In this document: positions 46,709 to 59,670 of the stretch, piece by piece | Position numbering within the stretch: the first letter of the stretch is position 1 | How the letters are laid out: every line of letters begins with the position of its first letter | Origin: Mercenaria mercenaria | Lineage: Eukaryota; Mollusca; Bivalvia; Venerida; Veneridae | Direction of reading: 5' to 3' | Assembly (NCBI RefSeq): GCF_021730395.1 | Contig: NC_069363.1 | Coordinates: 56,601,001 to 56,665,000 of the forward strand | Length of the DNA: 64,000 bases | The notes under the pieces: generated by a model | Database searches by the model: none | What the model was told of the DNA's origin: nothing | Seen by the model: the letters and a program-made list of their open reading frames with translations, nothing else | Translations under genes and position numbers: made by a program

Positions 46709-47515
46709 AACAAGAGCACCGCCTTGCGGGTGCTGACGCTCATCTGATTTTTTTTTGTGTAATAGAAATATTGTCCTACCCATGATTTTCTAAGTCTAAA
46801 AAGGGCCATCATTCTTGCAAAAAGCAGGATAGAGTTATGTTTCTTGATGTACAGTGTCCACTTATGATGGTGAAAAACTGTTGCAAGTTTTAAAGCAATA
46901 GCTTTGATAGTTTATGAGAAAAGTTGACTTAAACATAATACTCAACCAAGAAAATGATTTTCTAAGTCCAAAAGGGGCAATAATTATTGCAAAAATCAGG
47001 ATGGAGTTACGCTGCTTGCTGTACAGGGTCAGCTTATGATGGTGAACAAGTGTTGCAAGTTTCAAAGCAATAGCTTTGATAGTTTAAGAGAAAAAGTTGA
47101 CCTAAACATAAAACTTAACCAAGAAATCTGATATTTTCTAAGTCCAAAAGGGCCATAAATCTTGCAAAAAGCAGGATGGAGTTATGTTTCTTGCTGTACA
47201 GGGTCAACTTATGATGGTGAACAAGTGTTGCAAGTTTTAAAGCAAAAGCTTTGATAGTTTAGGATAAAAGCTGACCTAAACATAAACTTAACCAGAAAAC
47301 TGATTTTCTAAGTCCAAAAGGGGCAATAAATCTTGCAAAAAGCAAGATGGAGTTTGTTTCTTGCTGTACAGGGTCAGCTTATGATGGTGAACAAGTATTC
47401 CAAGTTTCAAAGCAATAGCTTTGCAGTTTGGGAGAAAAGTTGACCTAAACATAAAAAATTAACCAAGTAATCTGATATTTTCTAAATACAAAAGGGGCCA
47501 TAAAACTTAAAAAAA
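46709..47515 (+). mobile_element. Type-5 tandem-array element, 3' end truncated
   Basis: The head is AACAAGA with a GCACC...GGTGC hairpin and GACGCTCATCTGA. Four and a half units of about 172 bp follow (TTTTCTAAGTCCAAAAGGGG, CTTGCTGTACAGGGTCA, GGTGAACAAGTGTTGCAAGT). The array stops where a Penelope-like fragment begins, so the 3' hairpin is missing. Confidence 0.82.
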
Positions 47516-48576
47516 GATATATTTCTCAATTAATTCGGTTTGCCAGAGCGTGTAGTCATGTCAAACATTTCAATGAACGTAATCAATATATTACAAGTAA
47601 ACTTCTTCAGCAAGGCTACCGTTATTACAAATTGCGTAAATATTTTACTAAATTTTATTATCGTAATTCTGATTTAGTTTTAAAATTCAATAGTAATTTA
47701 AAGACACTTCTGCGAGAAGGTATTTCTAAACCCGTTTTTATGGGGATGTGGTTTACAAACTTCGTAAGATCTTGGGTCATGGTAATTTTCCAAATGTATT
47801 TGGAAAGATTATCAAACGTTTTATTAAAAGAGGTTACGACCCAACTGTTTTGAAACATACCGCATGTTTAGTGTTCAACCCGTTTACAGTTGGACACTAC
47901 GCTTCCCTCTTTGATTGCGTCTGACGGAAGAGGGGGAGGACTCTATGATGAGCAGTTTTTAAATCTTACCAGGACTGAACTGTTTTGATATTTGTCTTCT
48001 GGCCTGTTTCGTCGGGCCCTTAAGGGTGTTTCTCTTGTTGCTCTGTCTTCTGAAAAGGCATCGAGTACATACGTTTTTGGTTCTTAAGGTTTGCTTTTTA
48101 TATATTTATACACGAGCATTTTTGTGTTTTACATGCCATGCCTTTTTGTTTCCATTACGTGTGTTAGAGATTCACCTGGAGGGGATTACTTTTATTTACA
48201 CTGTCCCATGTCTTTGGAACATGGTGGGGGTAAGAGTGAGGTTGGGTGCGCACCATAAACCGGTTTAAGCTCCCCAGTGGTGTTTTTTTGCCACTGACCG
48301 TTCCAAGGCGGTGCCCCACTGTGTTCCTTTGTTTGTTCGTTTTGTCCTTGTGTGTTGACTTTGTGTGCGCGCGTGTGTGTATGCTTATTGTTCGTCTTGT
48401 CCTTATGTGTTGGTCTTGAGTGTGTGTGTGTGTGTTGTTCGTTTTGTCCTGATGTGTAAGCTTTGAGTGTGTGTGTGTGTGTGTGTGGTGCACGCGTTTG
48501 CGTGCTGGGGGGTTCGTTTTGAGGAGGCTGCGCTTTTGGTGCGTGGCATTCCCTGTTTGATATTTTTCTTTGTTTT
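47516..48576 (+). mobile_element. Penelope-like retroelement, 5'-truncated copy
   Basis: Over 90% of this stretch matches 58757-59759 by eye, from TTTCTCAATTAATTCGGTTT to TTGATATTTTTCTTTG. It holds the end of the coding region (FARACSHVKHFNERNQYI-like) and the 3' untranslated part, which has two (GT)n tracts. The reverse transcriptase core is absent. It is a broken copy. Confidence 0.8.
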
Positions 48577-48589
48577 TGTGTACTGACTG

Positions 48590-49110
48590 AGAATCAACTT
48601 TGAAAATCTAATTTTCAAGGGCAGATAATTCAATTCAAGATTAAAGCAAGCAAACTGTGCATTTTAATTTATATTTCTGTTTTAGTCATCATTTGCATTC
48701 AGTTTAAAAAGTTTAAAGAAATTCGGTCCATGGGAAAGACCAGAACTTTGAGGTATCATTTTGTCATGTTCATAGTCAAGGACATTTGCCACAGTGTCTA
48801 TATTGACATGGGGTAAACTTTTCTTACGGACAGAATTTCTTCTTTAAACTGTGTTTACTGACAGAGAATCAAATAAAAAACAGAAATATGAAATAAAGCA
48901 AATCATACATGTAGGTACCCAGCCTTGGTCATGAATTGTCTACCCTTTGTAAGTCGGAAAATACGGAAAATTCTATTTTCAAGGGCAGATAATTCAAGAT
49001 CAACCAACGGTACCTATGATTTTTAATATATATTTCCGTTTTAATCTTAATTCTCAGTCAGTATACAAAGTTTAAGGGAATTCTGTCCGTAGGAAAATTT
49101 TTGCCTATAT
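48590..49110. repeat. Diverged direct duplication
   Basis: ATTTTCAAGGGCAGATAATTC and the roughly 140 bases after it occur at about 48610-48750 and 48977-49110. The copies differ at many positions, so the duplication is old. Confidence 0.6.
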
Positions 49111-50055
49111 ACATAAAGGAAGCTGTCAGATGTGTCTTTAAAGTAAAACAAAAACTTGCAGGTCTCATTCGCGTAGATGTCAAGCTTAATTATGCCATAC
49201 ATTTCAATCTTTTAATAAAGCGGTCAATTTGAGGAGTGCTAAAATACAAATTACATAATAATGACCGTCTTTTATGTTTTGTCTTAACGATTTAAACCAT
49301 TTTTCTAGAACTGAAATCATATTCTAGGTATAATGCCATATATTTGGCGGTCTACTGAAATGTGCATAAATATCAATGCAGTTAACTTTAAAACATAATT
49401 CTTAAGTTGTACTATAATTGAAAATTTGGTGCTTCTGTCAGTGTGTCGAGATTCCTACCTAAAAATCCCATAGCTATTGTATAATTATATAAACATTAAG
49501 CATATTTACAGCATAATTCTAATATTTGAAACGTACTTCATACATGTAGCTGTTCAAATTGAAATGATTACAAACTGGAAAGTATGTTTGAAGTACATAC
49601 TGAATTTGCATTATCTGATGGGTTTGCATTTGCAGCATATCTGCAGTGCAGGAGTTGCTGAACAACAAAATAGTTTTTTTTTAATATTCAGCAAATTAAA
49701 GTAATATGAAATGTATTTAAAACCAAAAAGATGGTGCTATAAATTTCTTTTAAAATAATGTTCTGTCGATAAATACATATATTTCTAAAAAAATGAATAT
49801 AACCTCATAAACTTTAAAATGGCAAATGGGAATATTCAATTTTTCATAACTTTTCAAGGATGATTAAAAGTAAGAGGGGTTTCAATTCAATTGTACTTGT
49901 CTTCAGGTGTTCCCTCCCTCTATTTGACATGATCAAATGCTGGTAATTGCGCTCATTTTCTTTTCAGTTTTTATTAATGTATCTCCCGAAAAACCAGAGT
50001 GATCACAGGTTTTAAAACTTGATCTGCAATTTTAGTTCGATAATATTGTTTACTT

Positions 50056-50267
50056 TCACATCATTCTCTTAACTATAAACGAATGTAAATCTTGGATAGC
50101 CCGGTTTTCAACATCGTAATCTTTTCTAGTCAAGTACCAGTCGACAACTTCTCCGAGGTTTCTGAACTCTTCGTTACAAATCAGTACATCTTTAGACGAA
50201 CCATAAACTGAGAGATCTTTTCTCTTTCCATGCACAACTACAAGAGCGACATTTTCGTAAGATGTGT
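50056..50267 (-). CDS. Unrecognised gene, last exon
   Basis: Encodes TSYENVALVVVHGKRKDLSV through LHSFIVKRMM and a TGA stop. The acceptor is a strong T-rich tract ending TTCAG; the first two bases complete an Asp codon from the exon at 60040. Confidence 0.72.
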
Positions 50268-53200
50268 CTGAAAAAAAATATATAGTATTAAATTGAAACT
50301 AGCAGATCAATGTTATATCTGGTTTAGAATAAAACATCTACACACTCCTTGAAACTATGAACAGACGAAATAAGAACGTAAAGACAAATTATTCCTTATG
50401 TATTCGTCAACACAGAACTTTTTGAAACCTATGCGTTAAGGAGGTAGGATACCTTGTTACAAGGGTAAATTCAAATTAGTTGAACCGCAGCATGTTTTTG
50501 TATTTCATGTAATATGAAGTTTTAACTGCTACAATCTCAATTTCGTTTGTCTCTGTCCCTTAAAGTTCAATTTTTATCCAGGTTTGAAGAACATGACCCT
50601 CCAAAGGTATTTCATATTGAAAGAAGAAGGAAAATACGGATATTTAACACTTTTCAGTGTATTTTAGTTTCATTGATATCCGTAGAAGTCTGCATAATTG
50701 ATAATTTTACTGGTATGCACGTTATCTTTCTAATATAAGCTTAAAATGTATATGTCGCGGGGCTCGTGTTTCCATGGTAACGCATTTTCTCTCATTTTTA
50801 AACAACTATGTATAAAAAATAGGGGTTTTCGACGGCTTCAGTGCCATTCTGTTAATGACCAACATGAAATATTTGGGTAATATTATTAGCAAAATACCAA
50901 GCACTTTTCATGGTACCCTATTTTTCTTAAATTTTAAAGTAACCATGGCAACAGAGATGTTTAAAATAGCTTATATCTTGCTGTTTGTCGTAATTTCTTT
51001 AAAAAATATTGAATAAGATTATCTTTCTAGTTGATGTAGCTTTAAAACATACTATTTCTAACGTAGGAAACATTTTCGTGTTATTTGCATTTATTCAAAC
51101 AAATTTCACAGCTTAGAATACGTACAGTAGTACCCATCGTCTGCCATTTTTCATGGAAAAAATCGTTCAGCGTGCTGCTATTATTCTCATGGATATTGTT
51201 GAAATGAAAATAAAAAATCGAAGCTGTGTTTCTTAAATAGACCAGTGCCAACGCTTTTGAATTTTACATTTAGATACATAGGTCACGGGCTTCGTTTCCA
51301 TGGTAACATCAATTCAATTCAAGAAACCACAATTTTCTACTGAAAGGGGTACGTAGGATTTGGGCCGATTTTGGCCCCCACGAAAATGATGATAAAGTAT
51401 ATGCCCTTTTTTACCTAAATGCATGTATTTTCCAAAAATAAACATTAAAATCTGCAAGGACAATTGTTTATGGAAAATTTAATGTTTGCATTATGTGCTG
51501 TTGTGAAAGAAAGCATTAGCGTGTCTTGGGGGTATACTTAAATAAATTGAAAACAACAAAATAATAAATGATTACTGTTACAAATGTTTAATTAAAATAT
51601 TAATGTTAACCCATCAGGCTATTCAAACATGTATAACCCGATAACAGAATTGTCATAGAAACGGTTCTAACTAAGGGAAATAACTCTTTGGAATCCTGAA
51701 ACTAAAAATTTCTTAAAAAACAATATTTTATTGTTTTATTTTTGTTAACGTTTCAAAGTATGATTTAAAATCATGTTCAGAGGAAGAATTCTTGGTCTGG
51801 TATATTTGTGAATAAAAAAGGTGTACTTTTACTGTTGGTTGCCATGGCAACATGGCTAAAATTTAGCATTTTTTAACTTTTTTGCATGTTATGGCTTCAA
51901 TATTTTGATTTTTGGACATTTATGGGCTGATCACTGTTACAATTGATAATTCACAATGCTCCTGTAAAGAAAACAGAAAATAGCCTTTCAGCTGCCATGG
52001 CAACGGGGCTAAAATTTAGCATTTTTTAACCTTTTTGCATGTTATGGCTTCAATATTTTGATTTTTGGACATTTATGGGCTGATCATTGTTACAACTGAC
52101 AATTCATAATGCTCCTGTAAAGAAAACAAAAAATAGCCTTTCAGTTGCCATGGTAACAGGTCATGTGGTAATCTGTTTAATAATGTTTCCGTAGGATAAG
52201 GTAAGTTTTCATCATTTGTTGTCACAACTTAATTATAAAGATAAAACTGTTAGCAGTGATAAAATGGATTTAAATCCACTCACTTTGTTTTGCATGCGAA
52301 AAAGGTATAAAAAAAATTCATTGCCATGGCAACAGAAGAGAAAATGTAGGTTTCAAAGGTTAAGGTACTATTACTGGAGAAAAATAAGTAGAAACTGCAC
52401 AAGTTCGAAGAGAGCCAATTGAAGAGCTGGTCTCATAATGGCAACAGAAAAAAAAAGACAAAATTATATGTCTCCCATGATGGCCTGTCAGTGGTGACTG
52501 GGCATGTAACTTACATTTATTTTCAGTATGGTTTGAATTTGAACTTTGACCTTTGTGCCAAATTATTATAGTGGTCATCTACTGCACATAGTATATCAAA
52601 GTGTTCTCAAGCTTATATAACCTGAATCACTGTTTATCTAATTGTCACTGTGACCTTTATCTTTGATCTACTGACCCCAAATTATTCATCTGTTACATTT
52701 AAAGCCTGATGACAATGGGCAAAATTAAGTATCATTCAGCTTTTGATAATAAAATATTTCAGTCTTATATAGGGTCACTGTGATATTGACATTTAACCTA
52801 CTGGCACCTTAAAGAAACAGTTCATCTATTAGTCTACAATGAATTTTGACAATCATAAGCTAAAGTATTCTGCTATTATTGCAATGATCAGTTACTGCTT
52901 TCAGTCTTCTCCATATTTTGTGTATATCATAAATTCCTTTTATTGATTTCCCTTTCCAGTTATTGAAAGCCAAATATGAGTAATAACCAAATGCTAACTA
53001 TTACTTAAGAAAATGAATGCAATGCTTTTTCAGTTGTGTACACATTCATATAATTGTGATACTTGGCTATTTTATATGAAGTAAAGTTTATGATTTCAAA
53101 AGAAAGGACACATGGAGCTAGTTCCAAGCATGATTATGCAGCTTACTAGAAGGCTCTAGACTGTATATATCAGCTTATTTTCTCATAACAAAGCAGCATT

Positions 53201-56200
53201 TAAAAAAAAATATATATATTTAACATATAGCTGCATCATACCTAATCAATACTATTGCCAGTAAATATTTATTGATTTATATATGTAAGGCCATACTATA
53301 TTAATTGATAGATTATCATCCACTCCCACTATTTTTATGCCTCCCCTTACCATTTTTAGTATGGAAAACTTCTATAAAGAATGTAATAAATTATTTTCTT
53401 TCAGTTGTTATTCCTTATAATCAAATCTATTTGACAAAAATAACTATTACATGTCATTATTTCTATTTAACTCTTCATTAAACAAAAATAAAATATATCT
53501 GAAAAAAAAAATTCTTACCCTTGTGAAGAAAATTTAATCTAGCAATTAATTTATAATGGCCTCAGATACTAGTTAGGAAAACTACACAATGTTATGTGTA
53601 TTCTGCTATTCAATATTAACCTGTGAAAAGTAATTGGATAACTTTTCATCAGTTGTGTTGCATTTATAATAACTTGTTGACAGAAGATGGTCACTGAATG
53701 TTTCATTATCATTTTTCAAAAACAAAGATATTTACACAGAAACAAAATTTATTACCATATAAACATATATTATATAACCACAAACATTTTATGTAAAATA
53801 ATGATGTAGGAATGTGATAAATTAAACAGTTTGATAAATAATTAGTATCCATAAGTTACTAAAAACACTTGACTATCAAGAATTTAGAATTAGCATCCAC
53901 ACTGTAACTTAGATTGAAATGTAACACTGGCAGTCTCTTTCAACACTGTAACTATTACCCCCATGCAAATGTTACAAGCATGGATATTGCACTTTATTAA
54001 CATAAACATTAGTCATTTTTCAGTTAATGTTACTTGTATATTATGCAAATATTTATTCCAAGTCTGTAATTTCTGATGCTCCAGCATGCACCTCCAAATT
54101 CATTGTCCATGGCTAATTTCAACCTAGATAGTATACCTAGAATAAAAGAAATAAAAATAATTTTCAAAGTATTTAAAATATTTTGCTTTCTGTGTAAAAA
54201 ATGTTAAATGCTAAAATTTTAAGAAAAGATACATCTCTATTTTGCTGTCCCTTGTAAACATGTTGAAAGGTAGATGCAAATTATTGGAAAAAGTGCCATC
54301 ACTAATTGAAATGAAATATTCAATCATAGGGTTAAAAAGAGAAATCAAAATACTCACAAGTCCTTAGAAAAAACAGCTTAGTCTTTCAACATTTTGGGAA
54401 GCTGTATATTCTGGCCTGTAATGTAATATAAAGCAACTTGATAAATTTTTAATATATCCTTTTGAAAAGGAGTTACTGAAATATTGAATTTTGTTAGGAC
54501 ATATATTGAAATCTGTCTGCTTTTGTCATAGTTTATAGAAAATTGATTCTGAATCTTGTTCAGAAACAAATATATACCTGTACTATCTTCTCATCTTTAC
54601 AAAAAACAAAAATGCAAGGTACAATCTGTGTGTACATCAGAGCATAATTAGTATTTGGAAGTTTTATTTATCAGATCTTCCTTAGGTAATTCAATTCAAT
54701 TCCACAGTTACAGGTTTTGTGTTTTGTGAAAGGCAAGGAAGAGTTCTAAATTACCTTCTTATCATACTGGTTGTTTTGGGGCATTCAATGTTTCAAGACA
54801 CACAGTAATACTATCTGAAATAAAAAAGTCAAAGAATAATTAATGACATAACCAATATGCATAATTGTGTGTTAATTTAATTACAGAGGTCATAATCAAT
54901 AATGTTTCAGAAAATATTTCAACTTCAAGTCTCTAACACTTTCAATGCTTAGAATAAAAACAATGCCTTCATATAACCAGCATTCATCACACTACAAAGG
55001 CAAATTCATAGCAATATTATTAACAGTTTTGCAAAAACTGACTGAACATCTTTTAATATTCATCAAATAAAATTTTACATTCAATCTTAGATGAAAATAT
55101 AGAACAAGATGAAAATACAAGAAAATATTGAATATCTTAAATGAAAATAATCTTAGAAGCTTTATGAATATGGCCTCAGGTTTATAGATATAAAGTCACA
55201 AAATGAATTTCAAAGCAATTTTCTTGAATTAAAAGGTAATGTCCTGACAGGTACATGTATCAGACTGGCATTCCACAGCAGCTGCTCTTTCACTGTATAG
55301 AATGTGTCATGAGAGCAGAAGTCATAACACCACTACTATATCTTGGGTCTTATAGTTGATCTGGTGTTACTCTTGCATAAATATGACAAACATTTCCTTT
55401 TATTCTAGAAAATACAGGTCAATGAAATTTCAAAAGAACCTTGTAATACACTGCAACCCTGGATATACAGAATATAGAATAATTATTTTAAAGTGTTTAT
55501 GCCTTCAGTAGAAACAAAGTATATAGATGGTTAAAGAACTGTGGAGATTAACTTGGAAAGCCTATATCATAAGAAAAATTGTGTAATGAAAATTTTACAA
55601 TTATCAAAAAGACATACCTTGTTGACCACTGACCAGTTGAAGGTAACTAAATAAATCATCTCAATTCATACCATTACCTGAAATATGATACAAAACAAAT
55701 ACTGATTAGTGCAAGACATCACAATAATAATGTTGATAAGACCTTTACAATTTCAATCATATTCTGTTGACAATGAAGCAGACAGTGAAGCATTCTTTTA
55801 TACCTGAAGGGTTTGTCTCATTTGTGAAGGACATCAGAAAAAAATATTCCATATTTTAATAATCAGTGAACAATATCTGCTTGCTTGTATTTGTCAAATT
55901 ACTGCTTCATTACATTCAGTAAATATGAAATATTCATATAGTGATCATGTATGCAATTCAATGAGTAGAGTCTACACACCTTTCATCAGGTTGAATCTAC
56001 TGTTATAAACAAATCAGAAAAATAATGCAAAATGTAAACACTACATGTCAGTAGATTTTTTTTTCTTTTGCAGTCTTATCAAGGTGGACAGTTATGACCA
56101 AAACATCACCGTTTTAAGCGTGATAAATTAACAGACATCCCTTCCCAGTCCATTTATTTTAACTTTTTATGAAATTATGTCATTATTGTTGTGGACTTCA

Positions 56201-59200
56201 TAAACATCGTCCGGTTACTATGTATGTCCGAAGCTCTAACGATGTCAAATTTAATAATCAAGTGTTGAAAATAATCATTCGAAAATACAGAAATGTTGAA
56301 TATCTCTAATCACTACTGCAAGTTATTGTGTGTCACTGTCACAGATAACTGTATCGTTGTGACACTCGTGTGTCAATAATTCTGCTTGCTTTCCATTGAA
56401 AGAGAATCGAATGAATACTCTTTTGGTTTATTTAACACAACAAAATGGCATTTAATCTACTTTCCATATAAATTCCACGTAGAAGGGTAAACAATTGTAA
56501 TTATTCCACGATAAATAATCTACTTTCGTTTTCACATCCACATGTTGACAGTGGCGCCACCTATAATATTGCCTGGCAACGAGCACCTAGCTTCAAGGGA
56601 GGCTACTCGTATACGTGAAAAAGGCCAAACAAATATTATCGTTTTTTCCAAAATTCGTTTATTAGCAACCCTTGCTCCGGTTTCTGGTTAGGAAAATATT
56701 AAATGGAATTAACAATTTTAATAGCTGTTATAAATTGTTAACCGGAGCAAGGGTTGCTAATAAGCGAATTTTGAGTCTGAAATGGCCGAATTCAGCAATT
56801 TTAACACAAAATGCCAGTACCGTTCGTACTTTGAACTCATTTTACACCAATACTGAGAATGTGTTAATATTAAAAACGACATAGTTCGGTAGTTTAAAGT
56901 TTTGTTTAATGAAAACTGTCGATTTTTAACACTGTCATCGATCTTTTTATTTTTCAAAAATCGGGGGCCATCTGCCTATATAAATCCTACGTACGCCTTT
57001 GAACAATTTTAGATCTTAGTTTTAGTATGTAAGTAACAAATTATCAATGGAACCTGAAAAATAGGTATTACAAATCAAACTGCTAGACTTTTTATTTGAA
57101 AATGGCCGTAACAAGTAACCTTTCACCCAACTATATTCCAAATAACATTGGTTGCCATCATCCATTTTCTTACATTCCGCATAACATTTCAATATAACTA
57201 CATAAAAGAAGCAAAATATTGATTATTATTCAGAGCAAAAGACTCATAAAAAATATTTCAGCAAATAATGGTTATTTGAAAATAGTTAAAATAAAGAAAT
57301 TGTACAGAATTACGTACTTTCAAGATAAAAGCTATTAATTTTGCGCGTTAACTGACACGTAACGTCATGACGTCAATGACGTCATTTTAAGGCAACATTG
57401 TTTTGAAGCGTTTCTGCGGCAATTTATTTATTATTTCTGCATTATTAAACCATAAAGCATCAGATCGAAGACAAGTTCAGGATTTGTTTTCAGAAGAATG
57501 AATATACAAACACATTTAGTTTGTCGTAAACGTCGTCGTAAATCGTCACGTTAGCTTCCGGTTGGACATGCGCACATACAAATATGAAGGTAACCTACCT
57601 CCTTAAATTATACAGTCAAACATAAGAAGTGGGCGTAGCATCATAAACACACAAAATAACAGTATTAATATGTGAAATTGTTAAATAAAGAGCAATGTGA
57701 ATTCACGGACAGACCTTTGCAACGATAAAAAAGTGGTTAAAACCCGTTCGAGGCTGGCCAACCTATCACTTTATCTATTTTAACGTGTTATATGAGACAT
57801 TATACACAACATATTGAGGCTAGCTGTTTGTTCCAGTGTTTTGTTGAAACATCTTTCACAGAGTAAACACCGAGTACAATGTTTTCAAGTGTGCATAGTA
57901 GTAAAAATGTAGGATATAGTGTCTCACAAGTGAAATATATTTTTATCCTCTATTTTTTTTTCTTCTTGTAACTTTTTTCTATGTTATAGCTTCGTTCCTG
58001 GGAAATATACATATATTAAATACTTGTCACAGTGAACATACCAAATAATGGCTTTAAATTCTGGTGAAATCCTGGATAAGTTGAAAATTAATAATTACAA
58101 GGTATCTACAGTCAGTACATACGATTTTTCTACTTTATATACCACTTTACCACATAACTTAATAAATGGCAAATTAACTGCCCTAATTCAAAAGACTTTT
58201 GCCAGAGAGAATGCTACATTTATTGCTTGCAATTTTGATAAAGCTTTTTTTACTAACAATATTATTAAACATTATACAATGTGGACCTGTGACGAAGTTT
58301 GTAAAGCCCTTTCCTTTTTATTGAACAACATTTACATCAGGTTTGGGAATGCAGTTTTTAGACAAGTTGTTGGTATTCCCATGGGAACAAATTGTGCACC
58401 CGTTGTCGCAGATTTGTTTTTATATTGTTATGAAAGAGACTTTATGTTGAGCCTCTCTCCAGATACGCAGGCAGATATTATAACGGCATTTAATAATACA
58501 TCACGCTATCTAGATGATATTCTTAATATGGATAATCCGTTTTTTGGTCAATTGGTGGGTACTATTTATCCCAGGGAGCTTCAGTTAATTAAAACTAACA
58601 ATTCGGATACTGATGCTTCATTTTTAGATTTACATCTCTCTATTTATGACAATTTTATACATACCAAATTTATGACAAGATGGATGATTTTAATTTTAGT
58701 ATTGTAAATTTTCCCATTTGGATGGGGATGTACCTCAGGCTACATCTTATGGGGTATATATTTCTCAATTAATTCGGTTTGCCAGAGCGTGTAGTCATGT
58801 CAAGCATTTCAATGAACGTAATCAATATATTACAGGTAAACTTCTTCAGCAAGGCTACCGTTATTACAAACTGCGCAAATATTTTGCTAAATTTTATTAT
58901 CGTAATTCTGATTTAGTTTTAAAATTCAATAGTAATTTAAAGACACTTTGCGAGAAGGTATTTCTAAACCCGTTTTTTATGGGGATGTGGTTTACAAACT
59001 TCGTAAGATCTTGGGTCACGGTAATTTTCCAAATGTATTTGGAAAGGTTATCAAACGTTTTATTAAAGAGGTTACGACCCAACTGTTTTGAGACATACCG
59101 CATGTTTAGTGTTCAACCCGTTTACAGTTGGACACTACGCTTCCCTCTTTGATTGCGTCTGACGGAAGAGGGGGAGGACTCTATGATAAGCAGTTTTTAA

Positions 59201-59628
59201 ATCCTACCAGGACTGAACTGTTTTGATATTTGTCTTCTGGCCTGTTTCGTCGGGCCCTTAAGGGTGTTTCTCTTGTTGCTCTGTCTTCTGAAAAGGCATT
59301 GAGTACATACGTTTTTGGTCCTTAAGGTTTATTTTTTATATATTTATACACGAGCATTTTTGTGTTTTACATGCCATGCCTTTTTGTTTCCATTACGTGT
59401 GTAAGAGATTCACCTGGAGGCGATTACTTTTATTTACACTGTCCCATGTCTTTGGGGGTAAGAGTGAGGTTAGGTGCACCATAAACCGGTTTAAGCTCCC
59501 CAGTGGTGTTTTTGCCACTGACCGTTCCAAGGCGGTGCCCCACTGTGTTCCTTTGTTTGTTCGTTTCGTCTTATGTGTTGGCTTTGTGTGCGTGTTTGTT
59601 GTTCGTTTTGTCCTTATGTGTTGGCTTT

Positions 59629-59670
<42 letters not shown>

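Larger units (their letters stand above)
50436..57606. mobile_element. Possible 7.2-kb TTAA-bounded insertion
   Basis: TTAA followed by GGAGGTAGGATACCTT at 50436-50455 is mirrored by AAGGTAACCTACCTCC then TTAA at 57587-57606: a 16-bp inverted repeat with one mismatch and TTAA at both edges. TTAA target sites are typical of piggyBac and Kolobok elements. No transposase frame is visible, so this could be a non-autonomous element or two separate solo ends. A nested pair of inverted GTACGTAGGATTT motifs (51345-51362 and 56980-56998) lies inside. Confidence 0.5.

Noticed and set aside
48164-48493. His-Thr repeat protein frames (also 59393-59731)
   Set aside because: They are translations of (GT)n microsatellites in the 3' part of the Penelope-like copies.
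50056-50267. C-terminal half of an SH2 domain
   Set aside because: ALVVVHGKRKDLSVY and LGEVVDWYL resemble the SH2 pattern, but the exon before it lacks the arginine-bearing strand expected of SH2.
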